A stretch of DNA of 64,000 nucleotides from Prorocentrum cordatum (GCA_963575745.1 CAUYUJ010019253.1:1-64000), one strand, 5' to 3'; counted from the first letter of the stretch, positions 11,818-22,512 are shown. The notes: generated from the sequence alone by a model not told the origin. Made by a program: numbers and translations.

Positions 11818-12085
11818 CACGTGTTCCCGGAAGGCTCTCCAAACCGATTCGGAGAACACATGGTCCGATAGCTTGGCAGGTCTGGCCTCAACGTTCGGCC
11901 ACCTAGGCGCTTCCGAAAAGGCAGGGGGCGGCGGTGATTCGCCGCAGGCGTCTTGGATCCGTTGCCCCCTGTGGTCTTGCCACAAGGGTGCGCAACGTGC
12001 TGGATTTTTGTTTTGGTTCTTTTAGAGCTCCCCCTGGGGCTTCGGCCGATACCGCTGGCCACCCGGAAGATGGCTCCAAGATGGC
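11818..12085 (+). repeat. Stem-loop cassette copy 3
   Basis: H1 is at 11821-11859 (gtgttcccggaa / ttcggagaacac, two mismatches). H4 is at 11966-11988 and has the GTGG/CCAC type inner stem (CCCCTGTGG with CCACAAGGG, one mismatch). The sequence then runs into agctccccctggggcttcgg. Confidence 0.65.
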
Positions 12086-12780
12086 CCAAAAGACTGCCAA
12101 GATGGCCCTCAAGTTCGCCCAAGATGGTCCAGGATGGCCTGCAAGACGGCCCACGAGAGTCCAAGATGCCTGCAAGTTCGTCCAAGAAGCCTCCAAGACG
12201 GCCCAAAACAGCCCCAAAGGCCCCCAAGACGGCCCAAGACGCCTCAGAGAGGCACTCCTGGAGGACCCGAAGAGGCCAACATCATTAATTGTCCTGAGGT
12301 TTTGATGGCTTTGGGTGTTTGTTTCTTTTCGGCCTTCCAACGGCCCGAGACGGCCCACGAGGCCCCCAAGATCGCACCAAGATGGCCCCAAAGGCCTCCA
12401 AGATGGCCCCATGACGGCCTAAGAAGCCTCCAAGACGGCCCCAAGAGGGCCCCAAGACGGCCCAAGAGGCCTCCAAGACGCCCAAGATGTCCTCCAACAC
12501 GGCCCTCAAACGCCCTGAGAGGGCCCCATGTCGGTTCAGAGAGGCCCCCTTACGACGGTATCCGACGGCGTCAGACGGGCCAGGAAAGCCTTAAGACGGC
12601 CAAAGGGGCCCCCAAGATGAGTCCCAGAGGCCCCCGGGAAGCTCCCAGGGGGCCCCGATGTGCCCCAAGAGGCGCCCAAGAGACATTCTCCTCTTCCTCC
12701 CCCTCATCTTCCTCCTCCTCCCCCTCCTCCTCCTCCCCCCCTCCCTTGTCCATCCCTCTCCTCCTCCTTTTTTCCCCAAC
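12086..12780 (+). repeat. ccaaga-type array with linker and (TCC)n tail
   Basis: Degenerate ccaagatggcc units run to about 12660 with one conserved linker at about 12255-12350. A TCC-rich tract follows at about 12690-12775. No gene. Confidence 0.75.
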
Positions 12781-12920
12781 GTGTTCCCCGAAGGGTTTTC
12801 ACAATGGCTGGGGGAGCACAGAGTCCGATAGCTTTGCAGAGCTCTGGCCACAGCGTTCGGCCGCATAGGCGATTCCAAAAGGCAGGGGGCGGCGGCGACT
12901 CGCCGTAGGCGTTTTTGATG
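12781..12920 (+). repeat. Stem-loop cassette copy 4 (5' half only)
   Basis: H1 is at 12781-12819: GTGTTCCCC pairs with GGGGAGCAC, keeping the stem with one G·T pair in place of an A:T pair. ggcagggggcggcgg and tcgccgtaggcg follow; the H4 half is absent. Confidence 0.6.
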
Positions 12921-12967
12921 ATAACATGCAGATGCGATTATACACATCATATCGTGCAGGGCACAGC

Positions 12968-13553
12968 TGAGTGTGTGTGTATATATATATGTATGTGTAT
13001 ATGAGAATGCAGGTGACGGTCAACTGCCTATACACATTCACATTCACAAATTGCACAAACATGTGCATGTGCAAATACACATGCATACACGTATACACAT
13101 ACACAAATACCGTTGCTCGCATGCGCAGATAGCATTCCATATACATATACATTTGCATAACCACACACATACACATACACACATATACTCATATGCACAT
13201 GTACATGTATATACACTTGTACACGTGCATGCATGCCTGTATGTACGTATGTACACATGTATGCACGCATACGTGTACAATGCATGCATGTATGTATGTG
13301 TGTATGTGTGTATATGTGGATGTATGTATGCATGTATGTATGTATGCATACATGCATCCATGTCTGTACGTATGTACGTATGCAATGTATGTATGTATGT
13401 ATGTATGTATGTATGTATGTATGTATGTATGTATGTATGTATGTATGTATGTATGTATGTATGTATGTATGTATGTATGTATGTATATATACATGCATGC
13501 ATGCATGCATGCATGCATGCATGCATGTACGTATTTATGTATGTACGCCACCG
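12968..13553. repeat. Alternating purine/pyrimidine microsatellite block
   Basis: Tracts of TG/CA, TATG and ATGC dinucleotide and tetranucleotide repeats run here. There is a nearly uninterrupted (TATG)n at about 13386-13484 and (ATGC)n at about 13493-13526. The long Tyr/Met/Cys/His ORFs on both strands come from the repeat. Confidence 0.92.
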
Positions 13554-14255
13554 TGCCTCTGGCACGAAGTGGAGTGCCACACGGCTCACAACTGACCAAG
13601 ATTGCAATTTCTTCAGGGCCCAGACCCCTGTTGTTCCTGGTCTTTCCTGGGCCTCCTGGGGTGTTCCCTGCGGATACTCTGGACGCTGCGCCCACCCAAA
13701 ACGATCTCCTGACCCTCCGATGTGTCCACGAGGGCGGGCTCCAATTCGCAGAAAGATCGCAACAAGACATTCAATATGGCCTCCAGACGGCCCAAGAAAC
13801 TTCGAAGACGCCCCACGAGACCTTCAATACCACCCCCAAGAATGGTCCAAGAGGCAACAATCATTGATTTGCCATCGATTTCTGGAGGATTTTGGCGTTT
13901 CTGCCTTTTCAGGCTCCCGGCACTCCAAGACGCCCAAGAGGCTAATCGCCCCAAGACGGCCAAAGAGGCCCCCAAGTGGGTGCCGAGATGGCCCAAGAGG
14001 CCTCTCCAAGGCGGCTCAAGAATGCCCCAATAATGCCCCAAGAAGGATCCCAACGGGGGAACATGAACTGAGATTTCGAGCTCTCCGCCCGAAGAGGCCC
14101 CCAGGAGGCCCCAAGAGGTCCCAAGAGGCACCAAACGAGGTCCACCAAAGGCCCCCAGGAGTCTCCCAAGAGGCGTCACAGCTGCCCCCTGGAGGCCACC
14201 GGGAGCCGTCCGAAGAGACTCCAAGCAACTTCCATGAGGAGGACTCTTACCCACA
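13554..14255 (+). repeat. Short spacer and ccaaga-type array
   Basis: About 190 bp of unassigned sequence (13554-13745) is followed by degenerate ccaagaggcccc units to about 14230, with one linker at about 13845-13925. No gene is supported. Confidence 0.65.
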
Positions 14256-14425
14256 ACTCAGGCATGGTGCTGGGATGGGCCGAAGGCCACTACATCCGCC
14301 GCCTCCTGTGGTCTTGCCACAGGGGTACACGGCGTGCCGAACTTGTGGCAAACTGGCCCTTTTCTGAAGAACTCCCCGCGAAATCTCGGCACAGCCCGCC
14401 GGCTACCCGAAAGGCCAGGAAATGA
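14256..14425 (+). repeat. Stem-loop cassette copy 5
   Basis: It begins with gggatgggccgaaggcc. H4 is at 14303-14325 (CTCCTGTGG with CCACAGGGG), where the second pair is T·G rather than C:G, so pairing is retained. The 3' part is diverged (gaagaactccccgcg). Confidence 0.65.
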
Positions 14426-14429
14426 TGCA

Positions 14430-14795
14430 GTCCATTGGTTGTCTCCTCCAAAATGGCCCAAGATGGCCCCCAGGACGGCTAAGGTGGCCTTTAAGACGGC
14501 AAAGGTGGTAGCCCAAGATTGCGGCCCAAGATGCAGTCAAGAGGGCCTAAGATGGCCTCCAGACGGCCCAAGAGGCCCCCAAGAGGCTTCCAAGATGACC
14601 CAAGAGGCCTCCAAGAGGTCCTCGAGAAGGCCCGAAAAGATCAACATCATGACTTGTCACTCGGTTTTTGCAGGATTTGGGCGTTTGCTTCAAAACGGCC
14701 TTCCTACGGCCCAAGGCGGCCTCCAAGATTGCCCCAAGACGGCCTAAGAGCTCCCAAGAGGTTTTCTCATCGTCTTCTTCCCTCTCCTCATTGTC
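14430..14795 (+). repeat. ccaaga-type array
   Basis: Degenerate units with a linker at about 14620-14715 run here, ending in a ctcttcttccctctcc tract. No gene. Confidence 0.7.
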
Positions 14796-14799
14796 TTCC

Positions 14800-14945
14800 T
14801 CCCCCAAGTGTTCCCCGAGGGCTTCCACAACGGCTGGGGGAACGCATGGTCCAATAGCGTGGCCAAACTTTGCCCAAAAGTTTGGCCACATATGCGTATC
14901 CTGAAAGGAAGGAGGGGCGGCGGTGATTCGCAGTAGGCGTCTTTG
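14800..14945 (+). repeat. Stem-loop cassette copy 6 (5' half)
   Basis: H1 arms are at 14808-14816 and 14837-14845: GTGTTCCCC pairs with GGGGAACGC through one T·G wobble. ggcggcggtgattcgc follows; there is no H4. Confidence 0.6.
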
Positions 14946-15069
14946 ATCTGATCCTGTGTCGAGGGTTCATAGCCCCCCAGATGGGATGCGTCACAAGGTT
15001 GCACAGCACCCCACCCCCAGATGGGATGGGGGGAAGACGACGACGATGGCGATCACGACAACGCCGCCC

Positions 15070-15091
15070 TCCGTAGTCATTTTGGCTCAAG
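15070..15091 (+). other. Dinoflagellate spliced-leader (DinoSL) relic
   Basis: 21 of 22 positions match the DinoSL consensus (it starts ccgtag and ends ttttggctcaag); the one mismatch is C to T at the eighth position (15077). The leader is normally added to mRNA 5' ends by trans-splicing, so its presence in genomic DNA directly upstream of ORF1 implies that a trans-spliced transcript was reverse transcribed. It also marks the 5' end of the element. Confidence 0.9.
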
Positions 15092-15247
15092 TTCCAACGC
15101 TGCTCCCGACGTTGGAGCTTGTTTCGCAGCCAAGGGGGCGGCTCAAGGCCCCCGTGCTTTCAGCTTTCATTTCTGTGCTCGCCCCCAGCGCCTTCCCAGG
15201 CTGGGTGAGCACGCTTTCTGGCGCACCGCAGTCGGCTTGCTGTGTCC

Positions 15248-16348
15248 ATGGGCTCTAGGGATGTGCTCTTGGGGCCGAGGAAGCCGCTGTGGACTTGCAC
15301 CAAGTGCCACCGCTCAGGCAATTGGGTATCTCGGATCAAGTGTGCATGCGGCTCGCCTGCGCCGCCCGCTGTGCAGAAGAGTGCGAAGGCTGCCCATGAG
15401 AAGGTGGTCGCTGGTGGCGCCAGTGGTGGCAAGCCTCCGAAGGGACAGTGGAGCTCGGGCAGTCCGCTCGATGCTACGCTCAAGAAGATCTTGGGGCGTC
15501 TTGAAGGCCTCGAGAAACAGGCGGCGCCGTGCACTGCCGCTGCTCCGCCTCCGCCGTGGAGGGCCGAGGGCGACGGCTCGGGCAGCCTGGCCCCAGCCGA
15601 TGACCAGAAGGAGGCGAAAGAGCGGTTGGCCTACTGGCAGAAGGCCGCACGCTTCTCTGTCCACCAGGAGGATAAGGCGATGGCGGAGGAGATGGTGGCC
15701 AAGATCCAGAAGGCCATCAATGACGCCAAGCCAGCACATGTACAGCAGCACAGCATCACCACCAGGCTGGAGCGTGCGAGGTCTACTGCGGCTACGCTTG
15801 AGACCAAGCTTGCGACGGTCACGAAGGAGGTTGAGGATGCGCGCAAGATGCTCGAGGAGCGTCTCAATTGCGCCAGGGAGTCCCTGGCGGAGGCGCAGCG
15901 CCAGGTCGCGGCCCTCGAGCAGGAGGCCAAGGAATGCTTTGCCAAGTCGTTGGCCAAGCCTGACGGGCCTGTGCTCAAGCTGGAGGAGCAGCAGCTGGGC
16001 GCGGCCTCGGTCGAGTTTCGTGAATGGTTCCGCGCGCAGAAGGGAGACGAGCAGGGATCCAAGCATCTTGAGGTCTTGCTCGGCATGCTTGAGGCCCAAG
16101 CGATTGCTGCTCGCAATGGCGTTTCTCCCCCTCCTTCTGTGCCATGTGATGGTGCGGACATGGAGCTCGACGAGGAGGATGAGCAGTCCTTCGCCGAGGC
16201 CTCCGATGCTGTGCGGCAGGCTAAGGAGCGAGCGGCAGCTGCTGAGGGTGACGGAGTCGAGGCAGCACGGGCGCAGCTCAAGGAGGCAAGACGCAAGCTC
16301 CAGTCACAGCTCCAGGCGGCTGCTGCAAAGCGACAGAAGCGTGGGTAG
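15248..16348 (+). CDS. LINE-1 ORF1: zinc finger and coiled-coil protein
   Basis: The first ATG of the frame, at 15248, is taken as the start, giving about 366 residues; the open frame extends two codons further up without an ATG. Near the N-terminus, WTCTKCHRSGNWVSRIKCAC is a RanBP2-like zinc finger (W-x-C-x2-C, conserved N, then CxC rather than CxxC). Residues of about 170-265 are Ala/Glu/Lys/Leu-rich with a coiled-coil pattern, and an acidic stretch (MELDEEDEQ) follows. By position it is the RNA-binding or packaging ORF1 product. The frame is intact. The function is inferred from position and zinc finger, since ORF1 proteins of this group are poorly conserved. Confidence 0.75.
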   Translation: MGSRDVLLGPRKPLWTCTKCHRSGNWVSRIKCACGSPAPPAVQKSAKAAHEKVVAGGASGGKPPKGQWSSGSPLDATLKKILGRLEGLEKQAAPCTAAAPPPPWRAEGDGSGSLAPADDQKEAKERLAYWQKAARFSVHQEDKAMAEEMVAKIQKAINDAKPAHVQQHSITTRLERARSTAATLETKLATVTKEVEDARKMLEERLNCARESLAEAQRQVAALEQEAKECFAKSLAKPDGPVLKLEEQQLGAASVEFREWFRAQKGDEQGSKHLEVLLGMLEAQAIAARNGVSPPPSVPCDGADMELDEEDEQSFAEASDAVRQAKERAAAAEGDGVEAARAQLKEARRKLQSQLQAAAAKRQKRG

Positions 16349-16478
16349 TCTGTCGGCTGAGTTCTTGGACTACTACTTCGAGAGTCAGATTGGCGAGTGC
16401 AGAGTGGACGCGATTACATTGATGAGTGAGCCAAAAGCGGGTCAGATGATATCTGAAAATGTCTAGCATTGTGCGCCT

Positions 16479-18257
16479 TTGATCGATCAGGAGGCACAGA
16501 TCACTCATTCAGATGTTCTGGAAGACAAAGTTATCGATGCTGAATGGGCCGGCTTGGTGTTTCAAGTTCCAGCCTTGCGCACTGATCTTTCCTTCCAGGA
16601 TGCGCGTCATGATCCTCTGTATGCAGCGGCGTCACGTTCGACGGCCACTTCAGGATCGCCTGCTGCAGGTACTCGTTCGGCACAATCCCATGTGCGCTCA
16701 GCTGAGAAGGCTGAGAGGGACCTCCCCGATTACCCTCATGATGGAGGGAGGCTCTCTGAGCCTGTCGGGGAGGTCCGATCGGCTGGAGCTGGGGCCCACT
16801 CGTCGACAGACCTGGTTGCTGCAGGCCCTCCGAGCCCCATGGGTGGCCAAGGCCTTAAATCGGGGGATCGTCTCAGTGGCCAGGTTGGGGTGCTGCCTGA
16901 TTACATGGTTGGTCACGGGCCACGACTGATTGGTGTGAATGGTAACGTGCCTGTGGATCTGCGTGTGGAACCTGATCCTGTGGACGAAGACTCACCGCAG
17001 CAGATTTTCTTGGAAGATATGACGTCGAGGGCTACCAGGTGGGTGCTTCGGCTCGATCAAGATAGTAGTGGCTTCGACGACTGGATGACGTGGTGCATTC
17101 CATTTGTAGAGGCTATGCTGCGGGTGGTCTCGTGGGTTCCTGACAATGTGCATCCCAGAACGCTGAATTTCATGGCCAGAGATATCTGTTATGTATCATG
17201 GATACGATCAGCACCTGGTAGACGCAATGTGATAAGCTACTTCAACTGGCTTGACAGGCAGGTCACTCACGAGGCTTGGGAGCGAGCTGTTCATCGCCAT
17301 TGGCAGGCCCTTCGGCACGTGAGAATGGAGATGAGGAGCTTTTTGGGAGCTTCTGCGCCGCCTGTGATCAGGAACTACACTGTTGATGAAGATGGTGAGG
17401 TTCCCCCTATTGTTCCACGTTATCGTCGGCGTGATGAGGTACCTGCTTGGGCCAACATGACGGATCCCACTCTGCCTGGAAGGCGATATGATTTTCGAGC
17501 TCAGGATGCAGAGGATGACGATGAGGAGCCTGAGCCACCTGATGATGCTGATGAGGTTCTAACTCGCCGAAGGCGCACAAGGCCTTTGGCGCCAGCAACG
17601 TCTGCCACACCTGCTCCGTGGCCTGCGCCGCCTGCTTCGGCTCAGCCTTCTGCTGGCTCTTCTCCCTCTGCGAGCCGCACCAGGACCAGGAAGGGCAAGA
17701 ACGCCAGGGATCGGAGGAGCAGCTGGGGGTTTTTCTCCTGCAATGCCAGCACCTGGGCATCTTGGGAAACCATCCTGGACTGGCGTATGGAGGATGTGAG
17801 GGGCCCTCGGCCCCAGTTCTGGGCAGGTCAGGAGACTCGTGTCTTGGAGGCTGCTCGGATCGCTAAGTTCACAGGCTCGATGAGGTCGAAGGGTCTCAAC
17901 GTCGACTTCTGCCCCGCTGTATCCACAGGAACTGGTGCCTTAGAGACCTCTGCAAGTGTGATGGCTGGAGGCCTGTCGCACATCAACCAGTGCACTGTAT
18001 CTTTGGATGGCCTGCAATCCGTACCTGAAACACAGGGTCGAGTTATATCTAGGCGTGTTAACGGAGTGGTTCCAGGAGGCCGTGTTTGGCTGTCTGTATA
18101 TTTCTACCACTCCCAGGGCGTCAGCGGGGACAACGTGGGCCTCCTGGTTGGGCTTGGTAAGTTTTTTTTGGGAGCCTCTCTGTTCCTTGGATTCTGGGAT
18201 GCGATGCCAACATGGGGCCCCAGACTTCGGGATTGGTTTCCTGGTGTACCGAGCTAG
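16479..18257 (+). pseudogene. LINE-1 ORF2 part 1: N-terminal region and start of AP endonuclease
   Basis: This open frame has no early ATG and is probably the 5' part of ORF2. The first ~415 residues are unassigned, with an acidic low-complexity stretch and an Ala/Pro/Ser-rich linker followed by basic residues. From about 17730, FFSCNAST begins an endonuclease/exonuclease/phosphatase fold, with the catalytic-Glu motif FWAGQETRV at about 17816. Good coding sense is lost after about 18150; the continuation is in another frame from about 18210. Confidence 0.7.
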
Positions 18258-18530
18258 GGGCTGCTATTGTGGCTCCAACGTCGACAACCTGTGCTGCTGG
18301 TAAGGGACAGGCATATGACTACTTTGTCTTGTCTGCTGGGCTGTGCTCGTGCGTTGAGAAGGTAAAGGTTTGGAATGAAGCTCCAGTTTCTCCCCATTCT
18401 CCTGTGGAAATAACGCTCGCGGGGGTATCGCTGAATATTCCCATCCATGTTCGATGCGTTTGGAAACGGTTCCCTACCCAGAAGCCCACGGGTTGCGAGA
18501 GGGAGCCTGTTGAGTACAACTGGTCTTGGC
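18210..18530 (+). pseudogene. LINE-1 ORF2 part 2: C-terminal AP endonuclease, shifted frame
   Basis: This frame carries AAIVAPTSTTCAAGKGQAYD, then FVLSAGLCSCVEKVKVW and SPHSPVEITL. SPHSPV matches the conserved His-containing end of LINE endonucleases. It differs in frame from both neighbours, which implies indels near 18150-18215 and 18530-18560, from genuine decay or uncorrected sequencing errors. Confidence 0.65.
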
Positions 18531-19440
18531 ACTCGGGGGACACGGGGGACATGGAGCTCATGCAAGTCTGGGATTTGTTTTTACGGAGCTGGAGCTCTGC
18601 CGAGTTTGTGATATCCATGTGGCTGAGCAGGAACTGTATGTGGGACGTTCTTCTGGTTTCAGGAGGAAGCAGGTTTCCCTGGACACGATCGTCAAAAAGA
18701 AATGTTTTGCTAACACTACGGCCCAGCTCAGCGCTTGGCGCACTCTCGTTTCGTTACTGGTCAAAGCGACTGCCTGCTTGGACGACCTGTCCAACTCCGC
18801 GAACTGGCAGACCCTTCGCTCTGCGCTCTTGAAGCTGGACCAGAAGCCCCTTGGTCCCAAGTTTTTGTGCCTTGCCCCTAGCCTGCCCCAGCTGGTTGGG
18901 ATCATTGAAGACGCCGATGGGTCCGATCTGGGGTACCTCACTTCCACTGTTCAATCTACCTATGACCATATGCTCAGGGAACATAGCAACAGGCGATGGG
19001 CTAGGTGGAGGTCTTGGGCTCAGGATGCAGTTGCTAAGGGCGGCAAGGCGGCGCACGCTTTTACTGGGGAGCGTCCTCTAGCAGTTGGCCCGCTTTCGTC
19101 ACAAGGCTGGGCGCTGCAAAGGGACCAGGCCGTTGAGGCCTTGAAGACCGAGTGGTGCCAGTACTGGTGCAGCCATCAGTGTCCGCTCACTTTGGAACAT
19201 CATCGCCTCGCTGACGAGGCGCCTCCGCTCCCTCGCCCTGATGTCGAAATGCTGAAGTGGGCCCTCAGTAAGTTCAAACACGACACTGATTTGGGAGTGG
19301 ATTGTATGAACCCTAGGTGCTGGTTATTGTTGCCTCAGGATTTCCTGGAGCGGTTGATTGACCTCGTGATGTTATGGGAAAGTAAGCCGGCCCTCCCGAG
19401 CAAATATGCTACCCCAAATCATCTTCCAGGGAAAACCTGA
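18526..19440 (+). pseudogene. LINE-1 ORF2 part 3: endonuclease-RT linker and RT N-terminal region
   Basis: In-frame coding sense starts at about 18565 (ELELCRVCDIHVAEQELYVG). It runs through a helical linker (RRWARWRSWAQDAVAKGGKAA) into the finger region upstream of reverse transcriptase motif A, ending at PSKYATPNHLPGKT. The reading then passes to another frame near 19400-19430. Confidence 0.7.
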
Positions 19441-22009
19441 TGGTGCTGGATTGCGCCCGCTTGCGTTGATCGTGAGCGTCCTCAGGGCCTGGGCCAGGGT
19501 TCGTCAGGTGGTTACTCGGTCTTGGGAGTTGGAACGTTCGGCTGAGTTTTTCTGGGGAGCTCGAGACAAAGAATGTGATCGAGCTGGGTGGCAGCACGCT
19601 ATGCTCAATGAGTTTGCTCGGATCCAGAAATTCGACTCTGGCACGTGGTTTTGGGACCTAGATAAGTTCTATGAGCGTGTTAGGCCTGCGGTATTATTTG
19701 ATGAAGCGAAGGCCACTGGCGTGCATCTAGGGCTCACTCGTGCAGCAATCGTCTTGTACACGGGTGCGCGCGCTTTGACTTTCCAGGGTGCAGTGTCCAA
19801 CCTGGTCGAGGCGATGGGCACCATTTTAGCAGGCTGCAGCCTGGCCACCACCTTTGCCAAGGTTGTTCTGTATCGGCTTCTGGTGGCTGTCACTGCTGCC
19901 TTTCCTTCCCTTACGATGCGAAATGTTATTGACGATGTTTCGATTCAGGCCCTTGGGACCGTTGCTTTCGTCAGTGAACAGCTTGGGAAGGCAGCCATCA
20001 TGATGAAGGATGGCTTTGAGAAGTTGAACTTGATCCTGTCGGGGAAGAAAACTAAGTACATCTCTTCCTCGAAGCAGCTGTCCTCTGCCTTGGCGCATAG
20101 GTGGTCCAAGTTCGGTTTCAAGCAGCAGCAGTATGTCAGGTCTCTTGGATGCGATGCAGTTGCGCAGAGGATTCGGCGCAACCCGACGGCCAGGAAAAGA
20201 TTGGCTACAGCAGGACGACGAGCTACTAGGATCTTGAGGCTTAAGAATGCCGGGGCTCTTGTTGGGAATATACAGAGGGCGGGCCCTCACGCATGCGGGC
20301 TTTGGGGCTCGGCTGTAGCTGGTTTGACTCCGAGGCAGATCCTTAATATGCGTTTGGCTGCTTCTAGGAGCTTATGCAAGGATAAGGCTGGAGCTTTAAT
20401 GTCTTTCAGGCTTCGCTCGTTTCCAACTGGAGCTGCCAGGGATCCATATGTGATATACCACGGTAATGTTATATATCAGTGGTGCCGTGCTGTCTGGGAT
20501 GGGTCTCCTGGGCTCCACATCATCCAGAAGGTTTTTGAGAAGGCTTCAGATGATCTTTGGAGAGCCCGAAGGCCTTGGCACGTGTGTACTTCTCCTGCGC
20601 ATGTATACATACTTACCACGGCTGAGTTGGGTTGGAGACCGCTCTCGGCAAGAAAGATCCAGCTCTGTGATGGGGATATGATCGACCTGCTTGAGCTCTC
20701 ACCGCTGGCCGTCAGAATGATTGCGGAGCGTGATGCAGGGCACTGGGCAGATAAAAGGGCTCTCTTGAAAAGACCGAAGTGTAGTTCTGTCTGGTGTCGG
20801 CCTGTGTTTTGGGAGGGGGCCAGGAGCCTGATTTCAGGGAAAACCTCGGGTACCTGGACTAAGCACCACCAGGCCTGCGCCAGGAATGCCTTGTCCCTGA
20901 GTGCCTGGACGCAGGCTCGCCGTAAGGGTCACGGGTTAGCCGATGAGGACCTTTGCAAGCTTTGCCGTGCCGAGCGAGGAACTCTGTACCACAGGCGCTT
21001 CTGGTGCGAGGCTTTCCTGGAGGACAGAAGCATGCATCTTTCGACGCAGTGCATTCAGGCCGCTCGCCACGCCCGTGACATGCATCAGGATCTGGAAAAG
21101 TTCGCCGCTGGTGTGCTACCCTTTCCCAAAGAACTGATCCCGCAGGCCCTAGGTAGAGATAAATGTTCTGTTCGTTGGTTCAACAAGCGGGCCTCAGGTA
21201 AACTCCAGGGTTTGATTTACTCTGACGGGTCCGCGGCCCATCCCACCTGCGTGTTTAAGAGACGGTCGGGGTGGAGCCTCGTGCAGGTGAACGACCAAGG
21301 GGATGTTCTGTGTGCTGCTTTTGGGCCCGTACCCAGGGAGGTTGCGCCTAGCCAGCAGGCTAGGGATGGTGAAGACTATGCCTACAGGATGGCGGCTGAG
21401 CTTGTGGACCCGTTTTCCGATTTTGAGATTTGCACCGACTGTTCTGGGACGCTCGGATGTGTCTGGGATAGGGCCAAGAGTTGCTCGTCCCAGAATTCCA
21501 GGGCCCACCTCTGGAGTTTTGTTTGGCACGTTTTTGAGGATGGCCTGAGGGCCAGAAAAGTCAAAGGCCATGCCACTATGGCTGACGTTTTGAATGGGGT
21601 GTGCAGTAACTTAGATAGGCTCGGTAATAAGCATGCTGATAGATTTGCCAGACTAGGTGCTGGAATGCACCCCATGCCTGATATGCTGGTTCAGGCCCTC
21701 GACGCCTCCCGTGCGGTCCAGGAAGAGATCGTACGATGGGGTGCCATTCAAGATGTGATTATGGCTGATAGAGGTTGGGTGGGCTCGTCTGGTTTCCCTG
21801 GGCCCGTTGAGGCTGAGAACACAGAACGCGATCCTCCCATCCTTGATAAGAATGGCCTAATTCGTAACTATGCCAGGTCAACGCGTCAGCTTTCTGCGAT
21901 CTGGAAGCCTCGGGGCGATTTTCGAGTGCCGATCTTCACTGACACGGGGGCTGATGGGCCTGGCAGTCCTGAGCAGTTGTCTGAGCTGACCTTGCTCGCC
22001 CGCCTCTAG
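19406..22009 (+). pseudogene. LINE-1 ORF2 part 4: reverse transcriptase, zinc knuckle and RNase H
   Basis: This is the largest intact piece, 867 codons, and internal motifs are complete. RPLALIVSVLRAWARVR precedes motif A, WDLDKFYERV (about 19655). Motif B is AGCSLATTF (about 19830). Motif C is VIDDVSIQ (19925-19948), so the usual Y-x-D-D is I-D-D here. A CCHC knuckle, CKLCRAERGTLYHRRFWC, lies at about 20956. RNase H starts at YSDGSA (about 21217), continues through the Glu in YRMAAEL and the Asp in ICTDCSGTL, and ends with KVKGHA and GNKHADRFA. All expected acidic RNase H residues are visible. It is broken only from its 5' part by frameshift. Confidence 0.85.
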
Positions 22010-22492
22010 GGGCACAACCTTTGCAAGGCGAAGGTTTTCGTGGGGGACGGGAGTCGGGCGGCGGGGAGCGGGTGGGTGGTGTCTTGCATTTGATGCGGAG
22101 GCTATGCGTGGGCTGGTGTGGCCTCGCTTGCTAATAGATGCCCTGGCCACCCCCCCACTAAGGACCTCAGGCGACAGAGGACGAGGTTTGCTAAAGGAGA
22201 GTTTCCTAGCTGGGCTCGGCAGTACAAAGGGTGGTCGGTCACAGGTCACCGATCGCCCACCCCCACTGATCTTGTGTCCCTGGTCCGTGCGTCGCACAAA
22301 GGGGTCCAGTTTTCAGGGGGGGCTGAGCCTGAGGCGTGCGATTTTGTGGATAGCCTTTGGGAGGAGAAGTGGACCCCTGTTCAGCTCCTCTCAAGATATG
22401 GCTTGATTTTGCCAGCGGAGGCTGATCAAGGTATCGAGTCCTAAGCTGTGTTTGTTGCTCGGGGCAGGTGGCATTGACACCTGCCTCCATAG
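22010..22492 (+). other. LINE-1 3' region
   Basis: This non-homologous 3' segment starts with a small hairpin (aacctttgc ... gaaggtt, about 22016-22036). A ~110-codon open frame at 22118-22444 has no recognised domain; its ending near the tail suggests it may be a C-terminal remnant of ORF2 or chance. Confidence 0.5.
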
Positions 22493-22512
22493 TGAACTGA
22501 ACTGAACTGAAC
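22493..22512 (+). repeat. (TGAAC)4 tail of LINE-1
   Basis: Four exact TGAAC units end the element. Short simple-repeat tails instead of poly(A) are known in several LINE groups. GAC-rich flanking DNA begins immediately after. Confidence 0.75.

Larger units (their letters stand above)
15070..22512 (+). mobile_element. Near full-length LINE retrotransposon (APE-RT-RNase H type), LINE-1
   Basis: The order is: spliced-leader relic (15070-15091), ORF1 (15248-16348), ORF2 in four frames (16479-22009) with endonuclease, reverse transcriptase, zinc knuckle and RNase H, a ~480-bp 3' region, and a (TGAAC)4 tail (22493-22512). Candidate target-site duplications flank it: acgacaacgccgcc at 15055-15068 and acgacgacgccgcc at 22511-22524 (13 of 14 match), though both lie in GAC-rich DNA. 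Frameshifts in ORF2 make this copy non-autonomous as assembled. Domain order fits endonuclease-encoding LINEs with RNase H; I cannot place it in a named clade. Confidence 0.88.

Noticed and set aside
12973-14367. 464-codon frame beginning in the TG/CA block
   Set aside because: The first half is microsatellite (Tyr/Met/Cys/Val), the second half ccaaga satellite.
15021-16466. 481-codon Arg/Ser-rich frame overlapping ORF1
   Set aside because: Shadow frame of LINE-1 ORF1; the ORF1 frame holds the zinc finger and coiled coil.
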